Of a stretch of 64,000 bases of DNA, positions 53,920-63,245 are shown piece by piece. The notes beneath the pieces are model-generated. The model made no database searches and was not told where the DNA came from. It saw only the letters and a program-made list of their open reading frames with translations. Each line of letters begins with the position of its first letter. Positions within the stretch are counted from its first letter, which is position 1. Location of the stretch: positions 7,675,001 to 7,739,000 of the forward strand of contig OZ005621.1 in NCBI GenBank assembly GCA_963930655.1, read 5' to 3'. The DNA is from Myrica gale. Taxonomy: Eukaryota; Streptophyta; Magnoliopsida; Fagales; Myricaceae. A program made the position numbers and the translations under genes.

Positions 53920-54417
53920 CCCAATTTAAATTTAAAAGAAATTAAATAAACATTAACCAACTTAATCGCATTACAAAATAATTAAGCTCTAATAAAATCA
54001 AATCAAATACCTGAAATAATAAAATTAAATTAGGCAAATAAAATCACATTAATATAGGAAAGATAATTTATTAAAATCAAGGTTAAAAATATAATTTTTA
54101 AAGAAAAGTGAAATTCAACCATATGCTAAAAACTTAACCAACTTGCTCTAAAATATTAGAGGAAATAAAAATCAAATCAATTAGACAATTTAAACACATA
54201 GATTGCAATAACAATAATGATCTGAATTTAAAGATTACAAATTGAAGGAAAGAAATTCTATAAGCAATTAATTAAATTGTATATATTAAACAATGTACAA
54301 ATTTAGAAAATAAAACAAATACTAAGGAAAAGAACGCCAATACTAATGATATTGAAAGAAAAAATTTAACACAAGAGTCTTAAAAGTAGCTCAAAAGGTT
54401 CGAGGTATTACACTACA

Positions 54418-54766
54418 ATAGTACAGTTTGAGGGTATTATGGTCTAACTTCGTTAGTGCAATACGCCGTCAGACAACATATTGATAATTTGGACTTCATT
54501 GTATCCTGAAGGGGAACTTGCTTGGACCCAATTGCCAACCATTTTGCATATGTGTTGCACAGAACTGATGGGAACAAAAATCATCTTAAAGAAAGCGACT
54601 TAGTACCTTGAAGCAATTTCGTTGTTTAATTTGTTTGTCTACCGCAAATTTCCTCGATCTCTCATTATTTCTCCTAACAGTTTCTGCTTCTAGTTGCTTA
54701 GTAGGCCTCTCTCTGTGTTCAAGAAGGTAAATATTTAGCTTGTGGTGTTTCCATATGTTTGCTTTC
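54418..54766. other. Flank beyond the solo LTR, probably retroelement-derived
   Basis: Continues the sequence interrupted by the solo LTR. Phrases such as TATCCTGAAGGGGAACTTGC and GCATATGTGTTGCACAGAAC look like the end of an LTR, but no boundary can be fixed. No gene is supported. Confidence 0.35.
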
Positions 54767-55065
54767 GGTGATGTTGGTTTACTCAAAATATTAACTCAAA
54801 ATGTGACAAAATATTCACATTTTAAGTTTTTTTGTCACATTGTAAGTGAATATTTTGAAAGTAAAAAACTTCATAATTCAACATCCAAAATATAAAAAAA
54901 AATCTAACATAAACAGCAACACATTTTCACACAAACTTCAACAACTTGTCACTAACTTTTTACAAATATCAACAAAATTCCAATGTACTTAAAAATTCAC
55001 ATGCACCCAAATTATATATGAAATTTTCTACAATTTTTGAAGATTTTTTACAACCAAACATCACC
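54767..55065. mobile_element. MITE with GGTGATGTTGGTT ends
   Basis: The left end GGTGATGTTGGTTTACTCAA and the reverse complement of the right end GGTGATGTTTGGTTGTAAAA form imperfect terminal repeats. The interior is AT-rich and non-coding, with a local hairpin (AATATTCACATTTTAA to the TGTAAGTGAATATT region). The target duplication is unclear, so the superfamily is unassigned. Confidence 0.6.
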
Positions 55066-55069
55066 TTAA

Positions 55070-56090
55070 CTACTGATCATAGGGTTCCAAAAGCCTAACC
55101 AAAAACAGTTGTGGGTCGGAACTTCTACTAACATGGTGTCTCGGGAGTAATCTTTTACACTACTTTTCTACCTAGTGATAGCATTAATATCCCCATATTT
55201 ATGCAGCCAATCTACCCGGCCGACAGAACACTGACAGAAAATGTTCTCAATCTCTATATATAGTCAAAGACAAGTGAAAATATAGGTTCTTTTAGAGAAA
55301 CACTTGGGATCCTTGATCAAACTTTCCTACCAAAAACATTGACAGGTTGGAAAAGGCTTTGGATCGTAAGACCAACACAACCAAATAGAACTCCCAAGTA
55401 CATTTCCACCTTTAGAGAAGTCAGGTCAATAACCAACAGGCTGTTCATGAAAACATAATAGTGGGCTTTCTCTGTCCACTTTAAGTCCACATGCATTTCT
55501 AGAATTTGCTCGCGAAGGACCATTTTACGGGCCGTCCAAAGGCATACACATCTTTGCAGGGCTTCTACGAAAAATTCTCCAATCAAATCACTTTTTTTGT
55601 AAGACGTATGTATAAGAATATATATATATATATGCTCGCGCGGGGAAAATTGGGGAAATTATGCTAATGAAGTTCCTTCCTCTGAAGTGTAGATTTGGGC
55701 CTTGCCCAGTGATATGTCTACTCTTAAAAAAAAAACAAATCCAACTTTTTAAATTTATTGCTTTTAATCATAATCCTCATTTTATATGTGTTTATACAAT
55801 TTATCTTTATATAAAATTATCTATCATCAGATGTCTACTTAGTCAAAGCATAAACCAGATCTACCCTTTTAGACATATGTAAGCGATGATGCACAACAAG
55901 CTAGTCAGGTTAAATCAAATGTTATAAATCCACTTTAGACATATGCCTAATAAAAAAGAGACGAAAGAATAAACTTTTATTTTGTAAGGACGTTTATCCT
56001 GCATGGACTAGATAAACACCATATAGGATATATATCATTTACGCTACTGTGGCTTTCACAGATTTTAGCGTGAAAATCTGACACTCTCGA
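55070..56090. other. Intergenic, nothing recognised
   Basis: The 89-codon minus-strand frame 55,586-55,317 is not a family I know and has no splice or start support. A TA tract lies at 55,619-55,633. Otherwise AT-rich spacer. Confidence 0.4.
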
Positions 56091-56091
56091 C

Positions 56092-56825
56092 TTGATCTGC
56101 ATAATTTGTATTGTACGGGAAAAGATCCAAAAACAAGAAAATATACTCAAAAGCGCATGCGCAACTGTTTGGAAACTTCTTGCAAAAGATATATCATGAG
56201 CATTTGCATACAGCTCGAAGAATATATATACATGAATATGATAATAGCATTTGCTTAATTTGACTTTCCTCATAGACACGTTGCTTTTGCCTTCAAGTAA
56301 CGAGGACAAAACAATTGGAGTCTCTTTCCCTCATCTGTTTTCAAGTGAAAAGTCCAAGAATGTTTTATATCCACACACTATTCAAAATAGTCGCCAAGCG
56401 CTGAAGACCATGAAAACAGTATTCTGTGTGGCATATAATCAATGACATAAATAAGCCAGTGAAAAAGCCATGGACGCGTGAAAATCTAGCTAACACTCGA
56501 ATATCTTAGAGGATATAATCTGCATTTATATTGTATGGGAAAAGAACCAAAATAAGAAGATAGGGAAAACTCAAAGAGCTGCGACTGTTTGGAAACTTCT
56601 TGTAAAAGATATATGAGCATTTGCTTATAACTTGAAATAATATAAAAGTATAACAAGAAGATAAGTGCATTTGAATTTTTGTCCTAAATTTGACTTTCTG
56701 GGCCCGTATACACGTTTGATTTTCCTTCAAGTAAACGACAAAACGAATTAGCTAGGGCTAGCTGTTTCCTTCATATGACTTCAAGTCAAACGTCCATGAA
56801 TGTTTTATACCCAAATTAACCATTC
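56092..56825. repeat. Diverged tandem duplication upstream of the NLR
   Basis: About 56,092-56,390 and 56,518-56,825 share order and wording: ACTGTTTGGAAACTTCTTG, AAAGATATAT..GAGCATTTGC, AATTTGACTTTC, CCTTCAAGTAA and a TGAATGTTTTATA-type stretch. The copies are clearly older than the 204 bp repeat nearer the gene. They may be duplicated promoter-proximal DNA of the NLR gene. Confidence 0.75.
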
Positions 56826-57280
56826 CAGGGCTCTATCTGGGAACTTATAAGCTGCATTCCACCACAGCATTTTAATATTGGCTTTGACTGTGAAGTGAAA
56901 TGATTGCTGATTAAAGAAGGAAATGTGCACTAGGGCAAACAATTTCTATCGCAGATTCTTTTATTCTCTAAGTAGCCTATTTTTTTTGGGGGGGAGCAGG
57001 ACACTGATATATTAATGCTGGAGGCTGGGGTTATATTTGGGGCCTGGGGGCGTGGGGTACTGGGGTTAAATTTGTCAAACTGAAATCTAAAGGCAAAAAT
57101 ACTACGTGGTTTGTTTAGTTTCATACATTAGTTACCGTCGCTTGCCAACAAAGGTTTCGATGTCAGCCAGTATTTTTCATGTATCTTATACAGGATAAAC
57201 GTCTAAGCCACGCCAATCGTTTAAATTGACTAGTCAACAATCTGCTAGCATTTTGGTTAATAATACGAAAGGAGGAAAGG

Positions 57281-57307
57281 ATGGAGAATATGCCCACAGC
57301 CACGTAG
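57281..57307 (+). CDS. Upstream ORF 1a in the NLR leader (tentative)
   Basis: Encodes MENMPTAT; its exact duplicate 204 bp downstream (57,485-57,511) encodes the same peptide. If the transcript starts upstream of 57,281, ribosomes scanning to the NLR start would meet it. Function as a translational brake is inference; the transcription start is unknown. Confidence 0.35.
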   Translation: MENMPTAT

Positions 57308-57327
57308 TTCAACAGATCAAGTACATC

Positions 57328-57408
57328 ATGGCCACACCTAGCGGAATTCAAAAAAATTGCTTGACATTTGGAAGTGGTATAATGTCTTCAAAACTACGGA
57401 GGGACTGA
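57328..57408 (+). CDS. Upstream ORF 2a in the NLR leader (tentative)
   Basis: A 26-codon frame (MATPSGIQKNCL...SSKLRRD). The duplicate at 57,532-57,612 differs only by Ala2 to Thr and ends 22 bp before the NLR start codon. Whether it is translated is unknown. Confidence 0.35.
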   Translation: MATPSGIQKNCLTFGSGIMSSKLRRD

Positions 57409-57634
57409 TCAAGGCCACAATCGTTTAAATTGACTAGTCAACAATCTGCTAGCATTTTGGTTAATAATACGAAAGGAGGAAAGGATGGAGAATATGCCCA
57501 CAGCCACGTAGTTCAACAGATCAAGTACATCATGACCACACCTAGCGGAATTCAAAAAAATTGCTTGACATTTGGAAGTGGTATAATGTCTTCAAAACTA
57601 CGGAGGGACTGATCAAGGCCACCAAAGAAAAAGA

Positions 57635-60502
57635 ATGGCTGAGGGTCCAGTAAACTTTCTCCTTGACAAGCTTGCACGCTTTGTCGAAAATGAGATGCAG
57701 GTCTTGATGGGGGGGGATCGGGAAGAAGTTTTGTATCTGAGAGGAGAATTAGAGCGTATGAGGGCCTTCCTGAAGGTTGCAGATTCGCTGGAAGAAAGTG
57801 ATGAAGAACTAAAAGTGTGGGTGAAGCAAGTAAGAGAGATTGCTCATGAAACTGAAGATGCTCTTGATGAATTCACACTTCTTCAACCGCATGATACATC
57901 TGATGGGGACGGAATCTATCGTTCCCTTCACAATTTTTCTTGGTGTGTTAAGAACATGAAATCCCGTTATCGTATTGTTTCCGAATTACAAGGCATCAAC
58001 TCCAGACTCAAAAACATCTCCAAGGTTCACGAGAGGCTGCTTGCAAAATTTGCAAGAGCGGAACAAGGTTCAGGCTCTACGATTGCCGGAAATACATGGC
58101 AGGACCGTCGAGGAGACGCCCTTCTTCTTGAAGAGACTGATTTAGTTGGGATCGATGAGCCTAAGCAGCAGCTAGTGGAGTGGCTAGTGAAGGGTGGTTA
58201 TGGCCGTGAAGTGGTTTCTGTGGCTGCAATGGGAGGAATGGGCAAAACTACCTTGGTGATGCAAGTCTATGATGACGAGGTAGTCAAGAAACGTTTCACA
58301 AGACGCGCTTGGATCACCGTTTCTCAATCTTTCAACACAGAAGAACTCCTCAGAGACATGATTCGACAAATCTCCAGTGTTGGTAGCAAACGAGTTCCAG
58401 AGGGCTTGGATAGCATGAAAAATGATAAGCTGAGAAGAACAACCAAGGACCTGCTCCAGAGGGAGATGTACTTGATAGTGTTAGATGATGTATGGCACTT
58501 GAATGCATGGGATGCTCTCAAACTCGCCCTGCCTAACAACAACTGTGGCAGCCGAGTAATGCTTACTACACGTAATGCTGATGTAGCTTCCACCTCTGGT
58601 GTGGGATCCGAAGGGAAGGTCTACAATTTGAAGCCCCTGTCTCTAGAGAAATCTTGGGATCTTTTCTGTAGGAAGACGTTTCAAGGGAAGAAATGTCCTA
58701 ATTTTTTGGAGGAGATCTGTAAAAACACTTTGCGAAAATGTGAGGGATTGCCTCTTGCAATCGTAGCAATAAGTGGTGTTTTGGCAACAAAAGACAAGCG
58801 TAGGATTGATGAGTGGGATGTGGTTGGTCGTAGTCTTGGGGCTGAAATTGATGGCAACGACAAACTCCAGGATTTGAAGAAAGTACTTTTGCTCAGCTTC
58901 AATGATTTGCCATACTATCTAAAATCTTGTTTCTTGTACTTGAGCATCTTCCCAGAGGACTATATGATTGAGCAAATGAGATTGATTCGATTGTGGATAG
59001 CGGAGGGATTCATTGAAGCCAAAGAAGGGAAGACACTGGAAGAAGTTGCAGAAGACTACCTCAACGAGCTCTTGAATAGAGGCCTGCTGGAAGTGGCAGC
59101 CACAATCAGTGACGGAAGAGTTAAATTGTATCGAGTACACGACCTGCTGCGGGAAATTATCGTATCAAAGTCAAGAGATCAGAACTTCACTTCAATTGCC
59201 AAAGATCAGAATGTGATTTGGCCCGAGAAGGTTCGACGCCTGTCAATACACAACACGTTGCAAAACGTCCAAAATAACAGGTCTGTTTCTCAACTACGTT
59301 CTTTGTTCATGTTTCGGGTGGCAGAAAAGGTATACCTACAAACCTTGTTTCCTGGTGGGTTTAAGCTGCTAAATGTGTTAGATATGCAATACACACGTTT
59401 AAGCAAGTTTCCAGTTGGTGTTCTCAACCTTTATTATCTGAAATATCTAAACTTGAGGGGCACCAAGGTCAAAACCATTCCAAGCTTCATAGGGAAGCTT
59501 CAGAGCCTGGAGACTTTGGATCTTAAACATTCCCGCGTCACTGAACTACCTGTTGAGATCTTGAAGCTCAAACGACTACGCCATCTGCTTGTATATCATT
59601 ACACGCTTGAGCCAGCTTATGAATATTTTCACCGTAGATATGGTTTTCATGTCCAAGGAAATATAGGTGCTTTGCGATCCCTTCAAAAGCTCTGTTTCAT
59701 AGAGGCAAACCAAAGGAGTGGCACTGTAATGACAGAGGTGGGAAAACTTTATCAACTAAGGAGGTTAGGCATTTTAAAGCTGAGAAAGGAAGACGGGAAG
59801 TCTCTTTGTTTGTCCCTTACAAAGCTGACTAATCTTCGTGCTTTGTCTCTAACTTCGATAGAGGAGGAAGAGCCGCTTGATTTGCAGCACCTTTCTTTCC
59901 CTCCTTTATTGCTTCAGCGGTTGTATTTGAGAGGACGTTTGGACACGTTACCTCATTGGATAACTTCACTACATGGCCTGGTTAGATTGTTTCTAAAATG
60001 GAGCAGACTGAAGGATGATCCCCTTGTACTCCTCGAAAAATTACCCAATCTTGTAGATTTGGAGTTGCTTGAAGTTTTTGAGGGAGACACCCTGCGTTTT
60101 AGGACCGGAGGCTTCAAGAGGCTTAAGCTGTTAGGCCTTGACCAATTTAGTGAACTGAGATGCGTGGAAGTGGAGAAAGGAGCAATGCCTTGTGTTGAGA
60201 AGCTTATTATCCAGCGTTGTGAGATGCTGAAGAAGTTGCCAGTCGGCATTGAACACCTGACCAAGTTGAAAGTGCTTGAATTTTTTGACATGCCCAAAGA
60301 ACTAATCAAGACGCTTTGTCCAGATAAAAATGGCAGTGATTACTGGAAAGTTGCTCACATCCCAGAAGTCTATTCTACAGACTGGAGAAAGGGTGGGTGG
60401 GAGGTCAATTCTTTGGAGTGTCTGTTGGAGGGAGAGAATTCTCCGCGGCCAAGTACTACCACTCCGAAGACCCATGATGAAATTCAAACGCGTTGGAAAT
60501 GA
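57635..60502 (+). CDS. CC-NBS-LRR immune receptor (RPM1-like)
   Basis: Single exon, 955 aa. An intracellular pathogen sensor, expected to bind ATP/ADP and trigger defence. The coiled coil (1-140) has the EDVID-like EDALDEF (74-80). NB-ARC motifs: P-loop MGGMGKTTL (199-207), RNBS-A AWITVSQSF (225-233), kinase 2 LIVLDDVW (280-287), RNBS-B GSRVMLTTR (305-313), GLPLA (371-375), RNBS-D CFLYLSIFPEDY (432-443) and the MHD equivalent YRVHDLL (499-505), with Val instead of Met. LRRs follow from about 555 to 930, with repeats such as LKYLNLRGTKVKTIPSFIG and a short tail without an integrated domain. The start AGAATGGCT is the first ATG after the duplicated leader; all motifs are intact, so it is probably functional. 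Confidence 0.95.
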   Translation: MAEGPVNFLLDKLARFVENEMQVLMGGDREEVLYLRGELERMRAFLKVADSLEESDEELKVWVKQVREIAHETEDALDEFTLLQPHDTSDGDGIYRSLHNFSWCVKNMKSRYRIVSELQGINSRLKNISKVHERLLAKFARAEQGSGSTIAGNTWQDRRGDALLLEETDLVGIDEPKQQLVEWLVKGGYGREVVSVAAMGGMGKTTLVMQVYDDEVVKKRFTRRAWITVSQSFNTEELLRDMIRQISSVGSKRVPEGLDSMKNDKLRRTTKDLLQREMYLIVLDDVWHLNAWDALKLALPNNNCGSRVMLTTRNADVASTSGVGSEGKVYNLKPLSLEKSWDLFCRKTFQGKKCPNFLEEICKNTLRKCEGLPLAIVAISGVLATKDKRRIDEWDVVGRSLGAEIDGNDKLQDLKKVLLLSFNDLPYYLKSCFLYLSIFPEDYMIEQMRLIRLWIAEGFIEAKEGKTLEEVAEDYLNELLNRGLLEVAATISDGRVKLYRVHDLLREIIVSKSRDQNFTSIAKDQNVIWPEKVRRLSIHNTLQNVQNNRSVSQLRSLFMFRVAEKVYLQTLFPGGFKLLNVLDMQYTRLSKFPVGVLNLYYLKYLNLRGTKVKTIPSFIGKLQSLETLDLKHSRVTELPVEILKLKRLRHLLVYHYTLEPAYEYFHRRYGFHVQGNIGALRSLQKLCFIEANQRSGTVMTEVGKLYQLRRLGILKLRKEDGKSLCLSLTKLTNLRALSLTSIEEEEPLDLQHLSFPPLLLQRLYLRGRLDTLPHWITSLHGLVRLFLKWSRLKDDPLVLLEKLPNLVDLELLEVFEGDTLRFRTGGFKRLKLLGLDQFSELRCVEVEKGAMPCVEKLIIQRCEMLKKLPVGIEHLTKLKVLEFFDMPKELIKTLCPDKNGSDYWKVAHIPEVYSTDWRKGGWEVNSLECLLEGENSPRPSTTTPKTHDEIQTRWK
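58226..58247 (+). promoter_or_regulatory. Possible miR482/2118 target site over the P-loop
   Basis: The P-loop codons (CAATGGGAGGAATGGGCA, 58,227-58,244) lie where the miR482/2118 family pairs with many plant NLR mRNAs. By eye there is good but imperfect complementarity to the usual target pattern. The NLR pseudogene lacks this segment. Prediction only. Confidence 0.4.
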
Positions 60503-61690
60503 TATGTTCAGAGACGTGGGCTCCATATTTCATCGCCATGCCTGTAAATGACTCAGTTTGTTAGTTCTCATTGTTCTTGGATCTTGAACTTGTTAATGAT
60601 TGTAGATACTCGGTGCTTTGATGACCAAGTTAGAATATTGGTTCAGGAGCTCTATAGTGCTTCAGGAATTCTTTGTACAAAGCAAGATTGTCAGTCGCCA
60701 CCAACTGTAAATTTGCCTGTAAATATTCATTGGGTCCAATAAAGAAAAAAACACACACACACACACAAAAGACTGTAAATATTCATTGCAGCTGGATTCT
60801 GGGGCACCTAGGAGATTCACAACACTTGGGGAAGGCCTGAATCTAGCTTGTATTCCAAGTTGTGTACATATGAATATCATAGGTTACCTGCGCGTCAGGC
60901 GGCCTGTAATGCTGGGTGCTCCAGAGATATACCGGTGGTTTCACGAGTTCTATTTATGCTCAGAGACCAGGTTGTGAATTTGTGGTGTAAAAGATTCTGT
61001 AAATATTGTAAAAGTTTGTAAAAGCTCATCGTATTTAAATAAGCTTGTGGAACTCCTTGCATGGAGCTTGGTGTTTGAGTGGTGAATTACATTGTAAATA
61101 TGTAAATGATTGTGAATAGCCCTGCAGTGTAGTGAACCACAGATTTGTAAAACTGTATAGATTGTAAATACTCTTCATCATTGGAACAGAGATAACTGTT
61201 GGTTGTCTGTGCAAGTTGGGGCATTCTTTTGAAAAGTTGGGTGGCTCAGTCGAATACACCCAGAAAAGTGAAACATAAATAATGAATAAAATACCTCCAA
61301 TTAGGAATGCTAAAGTTTTTCAAATTCTTCGTAGAAAAGAAAAATACCCTTACAATGTGCAAATGAGGTGTCCTTTATACATTTATCCTACAGGTCAGGT
61401 TGATCATATAGGGAGAAAAGAGATAATTGTACTAAGATAATTGTTAGTGAGAACTCTCTGTTTTCTTGTAAGTAGGAGGAAGGTATTCGCTCCTTCAGGA
61501 AGGAGACCTATCCATCCACAAATTTCTGCAACAAGCAAGAGGTGAAGCTTATTTGGAATGGAGAGTAGCTTTGGCAAAAAAAAAAAAAAAAAAAACCCCC
61601 TCTTTCTTCGGTTGGGCGGTTCTTCACATTTACTGATGTTTATCTCTTGAAAATGAAAGAAGAAGGTTTTGGAATATAGTGTGTGCTTTA
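60503..61690 (+). other. NLR 3' flank, partner of the inverted repeat
   Basis: Probable 3' UTR and downstream DNA. It matches the reverse complement of 46,005-47,995, with an AC repeat at 60,751-60,767 and a 20 bp A run at about 61,577-61,596. ATTGTAAATA/TGTAAA words recur through 60,700-61,170. No separate gene is supported. Confidence 0.7.
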
Positions 61691-62620
61691 TTGTTTATGC
61701 CCTCCAGTAGACTCCCCTGTTTCACTCATCTCCTCCGTCAGCTGTAGCTTCCTAAACCAGTAATTAAACTAATTACACCGAGTTGTTTGTGATCCTTGTT
61801 AAGCATATGCAGACCAGGGGCGTGACTGATGAGTTGACAAAGGGAAAAGAGTGTGACAAGACTGAAGTTAAGGAGGCTAGATTCAAGGCTAAAACAGGGG
61901 TAGACGAGAATGAAGATGAGGCAAAAACGGAGGTAGATAGAAATGATAAAAAGAAAGCAAGAGAAAAGCATTTTCCCATGCATAGAACATGGAAGCCACT
62001 TTTACTTCGTGTATTTCAACTATGTACGGCTGTATTTTTTTATTTTATTTTTCGTTTTAGCTTTCCTTACATATCTCATTGACAATGTGTATACCATTTC
62101 CAATCTCGAAATATACTGAACAAAAGTAATTTCAAATCCACCTTTGGCTTATTTCCCTCTACCCCCTTCAAAATATCAAAAGTAATTTCAATATCACATG
62201 GCTGCGTCGGGCTTTTGCAACGAAGTTACACAGTACATTGACGGGGCAGATCTGTCGTGAAACATTTGATGCTCGGTGCCGACGTAACTGGAGTTTGGAT
62301 CCATCAAGAAAGGTTTGGGTAGGCGTGGTCGAATGGAAGCTCATTTGACACGACTTATGAAGTAATGGGCTACCATTACACTTATATATAGTGTCAAAAA
62401 AAATTGTAGACATAGGATAGGATGCGACTTGGATCATAGCAGGAATGAGCCCAATATCACAGTAGGCCTTCCCTGCAATGACTCCTACTCATATTTTGGG
62501 ACACCTCGGCTGTAAAACGAGGCCCCTGGACCTGATAAAAAGTTAAAGCCCCAAAGGAACATTATCTATGGTTTTTTTTTTCCTCGGGTATCTATGCTTT
62601 AGTACCCCAGAAAAAGACAT
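61691..62620. other. Intergenic, one unrecognised frame
   Basis: The plus strand 61,783-62,082 is open and its middle is Lys/Glu-rich (ECDKTEVKEARFKAKT), followed by a hydrophobic LFQLC..FFYFIF-like end, but it has no matching family and its first ATG is internal (61,807). The 62,168-62,437 minus frame is also unrecognised. Neither is supported as a gene. Confidence 0.35.
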
Positions 62621-62626
62621 CAAAGA

Positions 62627-63240
62627 AAAACTTATATATTTTACACTCTCAAACAATTACTCATTTTTCATTCTTAAATATAAAATTACCAAACTTGACA
62701 CATTACACCTTAAACTATTTATATATTTAGACTTTACATCATAGATTAAGATCTCAACGTTAAAATCAATAAAGCAAAAAAGAGGTCACATGGCGTAATT
62801 TTACGAGGAAAAGTCATAGTTAGCCCTGTATCTATAGGGAAAAATCAATTTCTTGTTCACTATTATCAAAACGGCGATTTGAGCCCTTTATCTTTTGAAA
62901 ATAATCAATGTACACCCATCGTTCAAATTATGCGTTAAGTTAATGAAAAAGCTTGCAGACTCTCTGACTTAATGCCTAATTTGGACGAGCGTACATTTAT
63001 GATTTTCAAAAAATAAAGAACTCAAATCGTCATTTTGATAATAACGGGTATGAAATTGATTTTGCCCTATAGATACAGGGCTAACTATGATTTTTTCCCT
63101 AATTTTTTAATGATGAACATCAAGAATAAAATGTAAACCTATTGATAGTTTAGTGTGTAATGTGCTGAGTTTGATAATTTGGAGTACAAAAAGCAAAATG
63201 AGTGATAATTAATTAAAGGATGCACAAAATGTAATTTTTT
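62627..63240. mobile_element. Outer TIR element carrying a nested MITE
   Basis: The left arm (ATTTTACACTCTCAAACAAT, then TTGACACATTACACCTTAAA) pairs with the reverse complement of the right arm (TTTTGTGCATCCTTTAATTA, then CAGCACATTACACACTAAAC). The family matches the elements at 26,918 and 28,190, with another fragment at 63,640-63,765. Its middle is interrupted at 62,808-63,105 by an unrelated element. Confidence 0.7.
62808..63105. mobile_element. Nested foldback MITE
   Basis: About 298 bp with arms of roughly 110 bp: GTCATAGTTAGCCCTGTATC on the left and, reversed, ATCATAGTTAGCCCTGTATC on the right, followed by TATAGGG and ATCAATTTC in both. The flanks TAATTTTACGA and TAATTTTTTAA suggest a 9-10 bp duplication, as in Mutator-like elements. 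Non-coding. Confidence 0.8.
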
Positions 63241-63245
63241 CAAAA

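Larger units (their letters stand above)
50868..54412. mobile_element. 3.5 kb solo LTR with CTACA target duplication
   Basis: Begins TGTCACACCCCGTGTCAG and ends GAGGTATTACA (TG...CA). It is flanked by CTACA on both sides (50,863-50,867 and 54,413-54,417). No internal gag-pol, primer site or second LTR is visible, so one long LTR left after recombination is the simplest reading. LTRs of this size with TGTCACACCCC starts are typical of plant Ty3/gypsy elements; the lineage is inferred. A non-autonomous element without coding sequence is the alternative. Confidence 0.82.
57214..57621 (+). repeat. Two 204 bp tandem copies directly before the NLR start
   Basis: Unit 1 is 57,214-57,417 and unit 2 is 57,418-57,621. 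I see one difference, GGCCACACC against GACCACACC. Each unit contains the same two small upstream frames: ATGGAGAATATGCCC... (9 codons with stop; 57,281 and 57,485) and an ATG at 57,328 or 57,532 that opens 26 codons ending SSKLRRD. The duplication ends 14 bp before the NLR ATG at 57,635. Confidence 0.95.

Noticed and set aside
61783..62082. Lys/Glu-rich protein with a hydrophobic tail
   Set aside because: No family is recognised, the start is not an ATG, and the region is AT-rich spacer.
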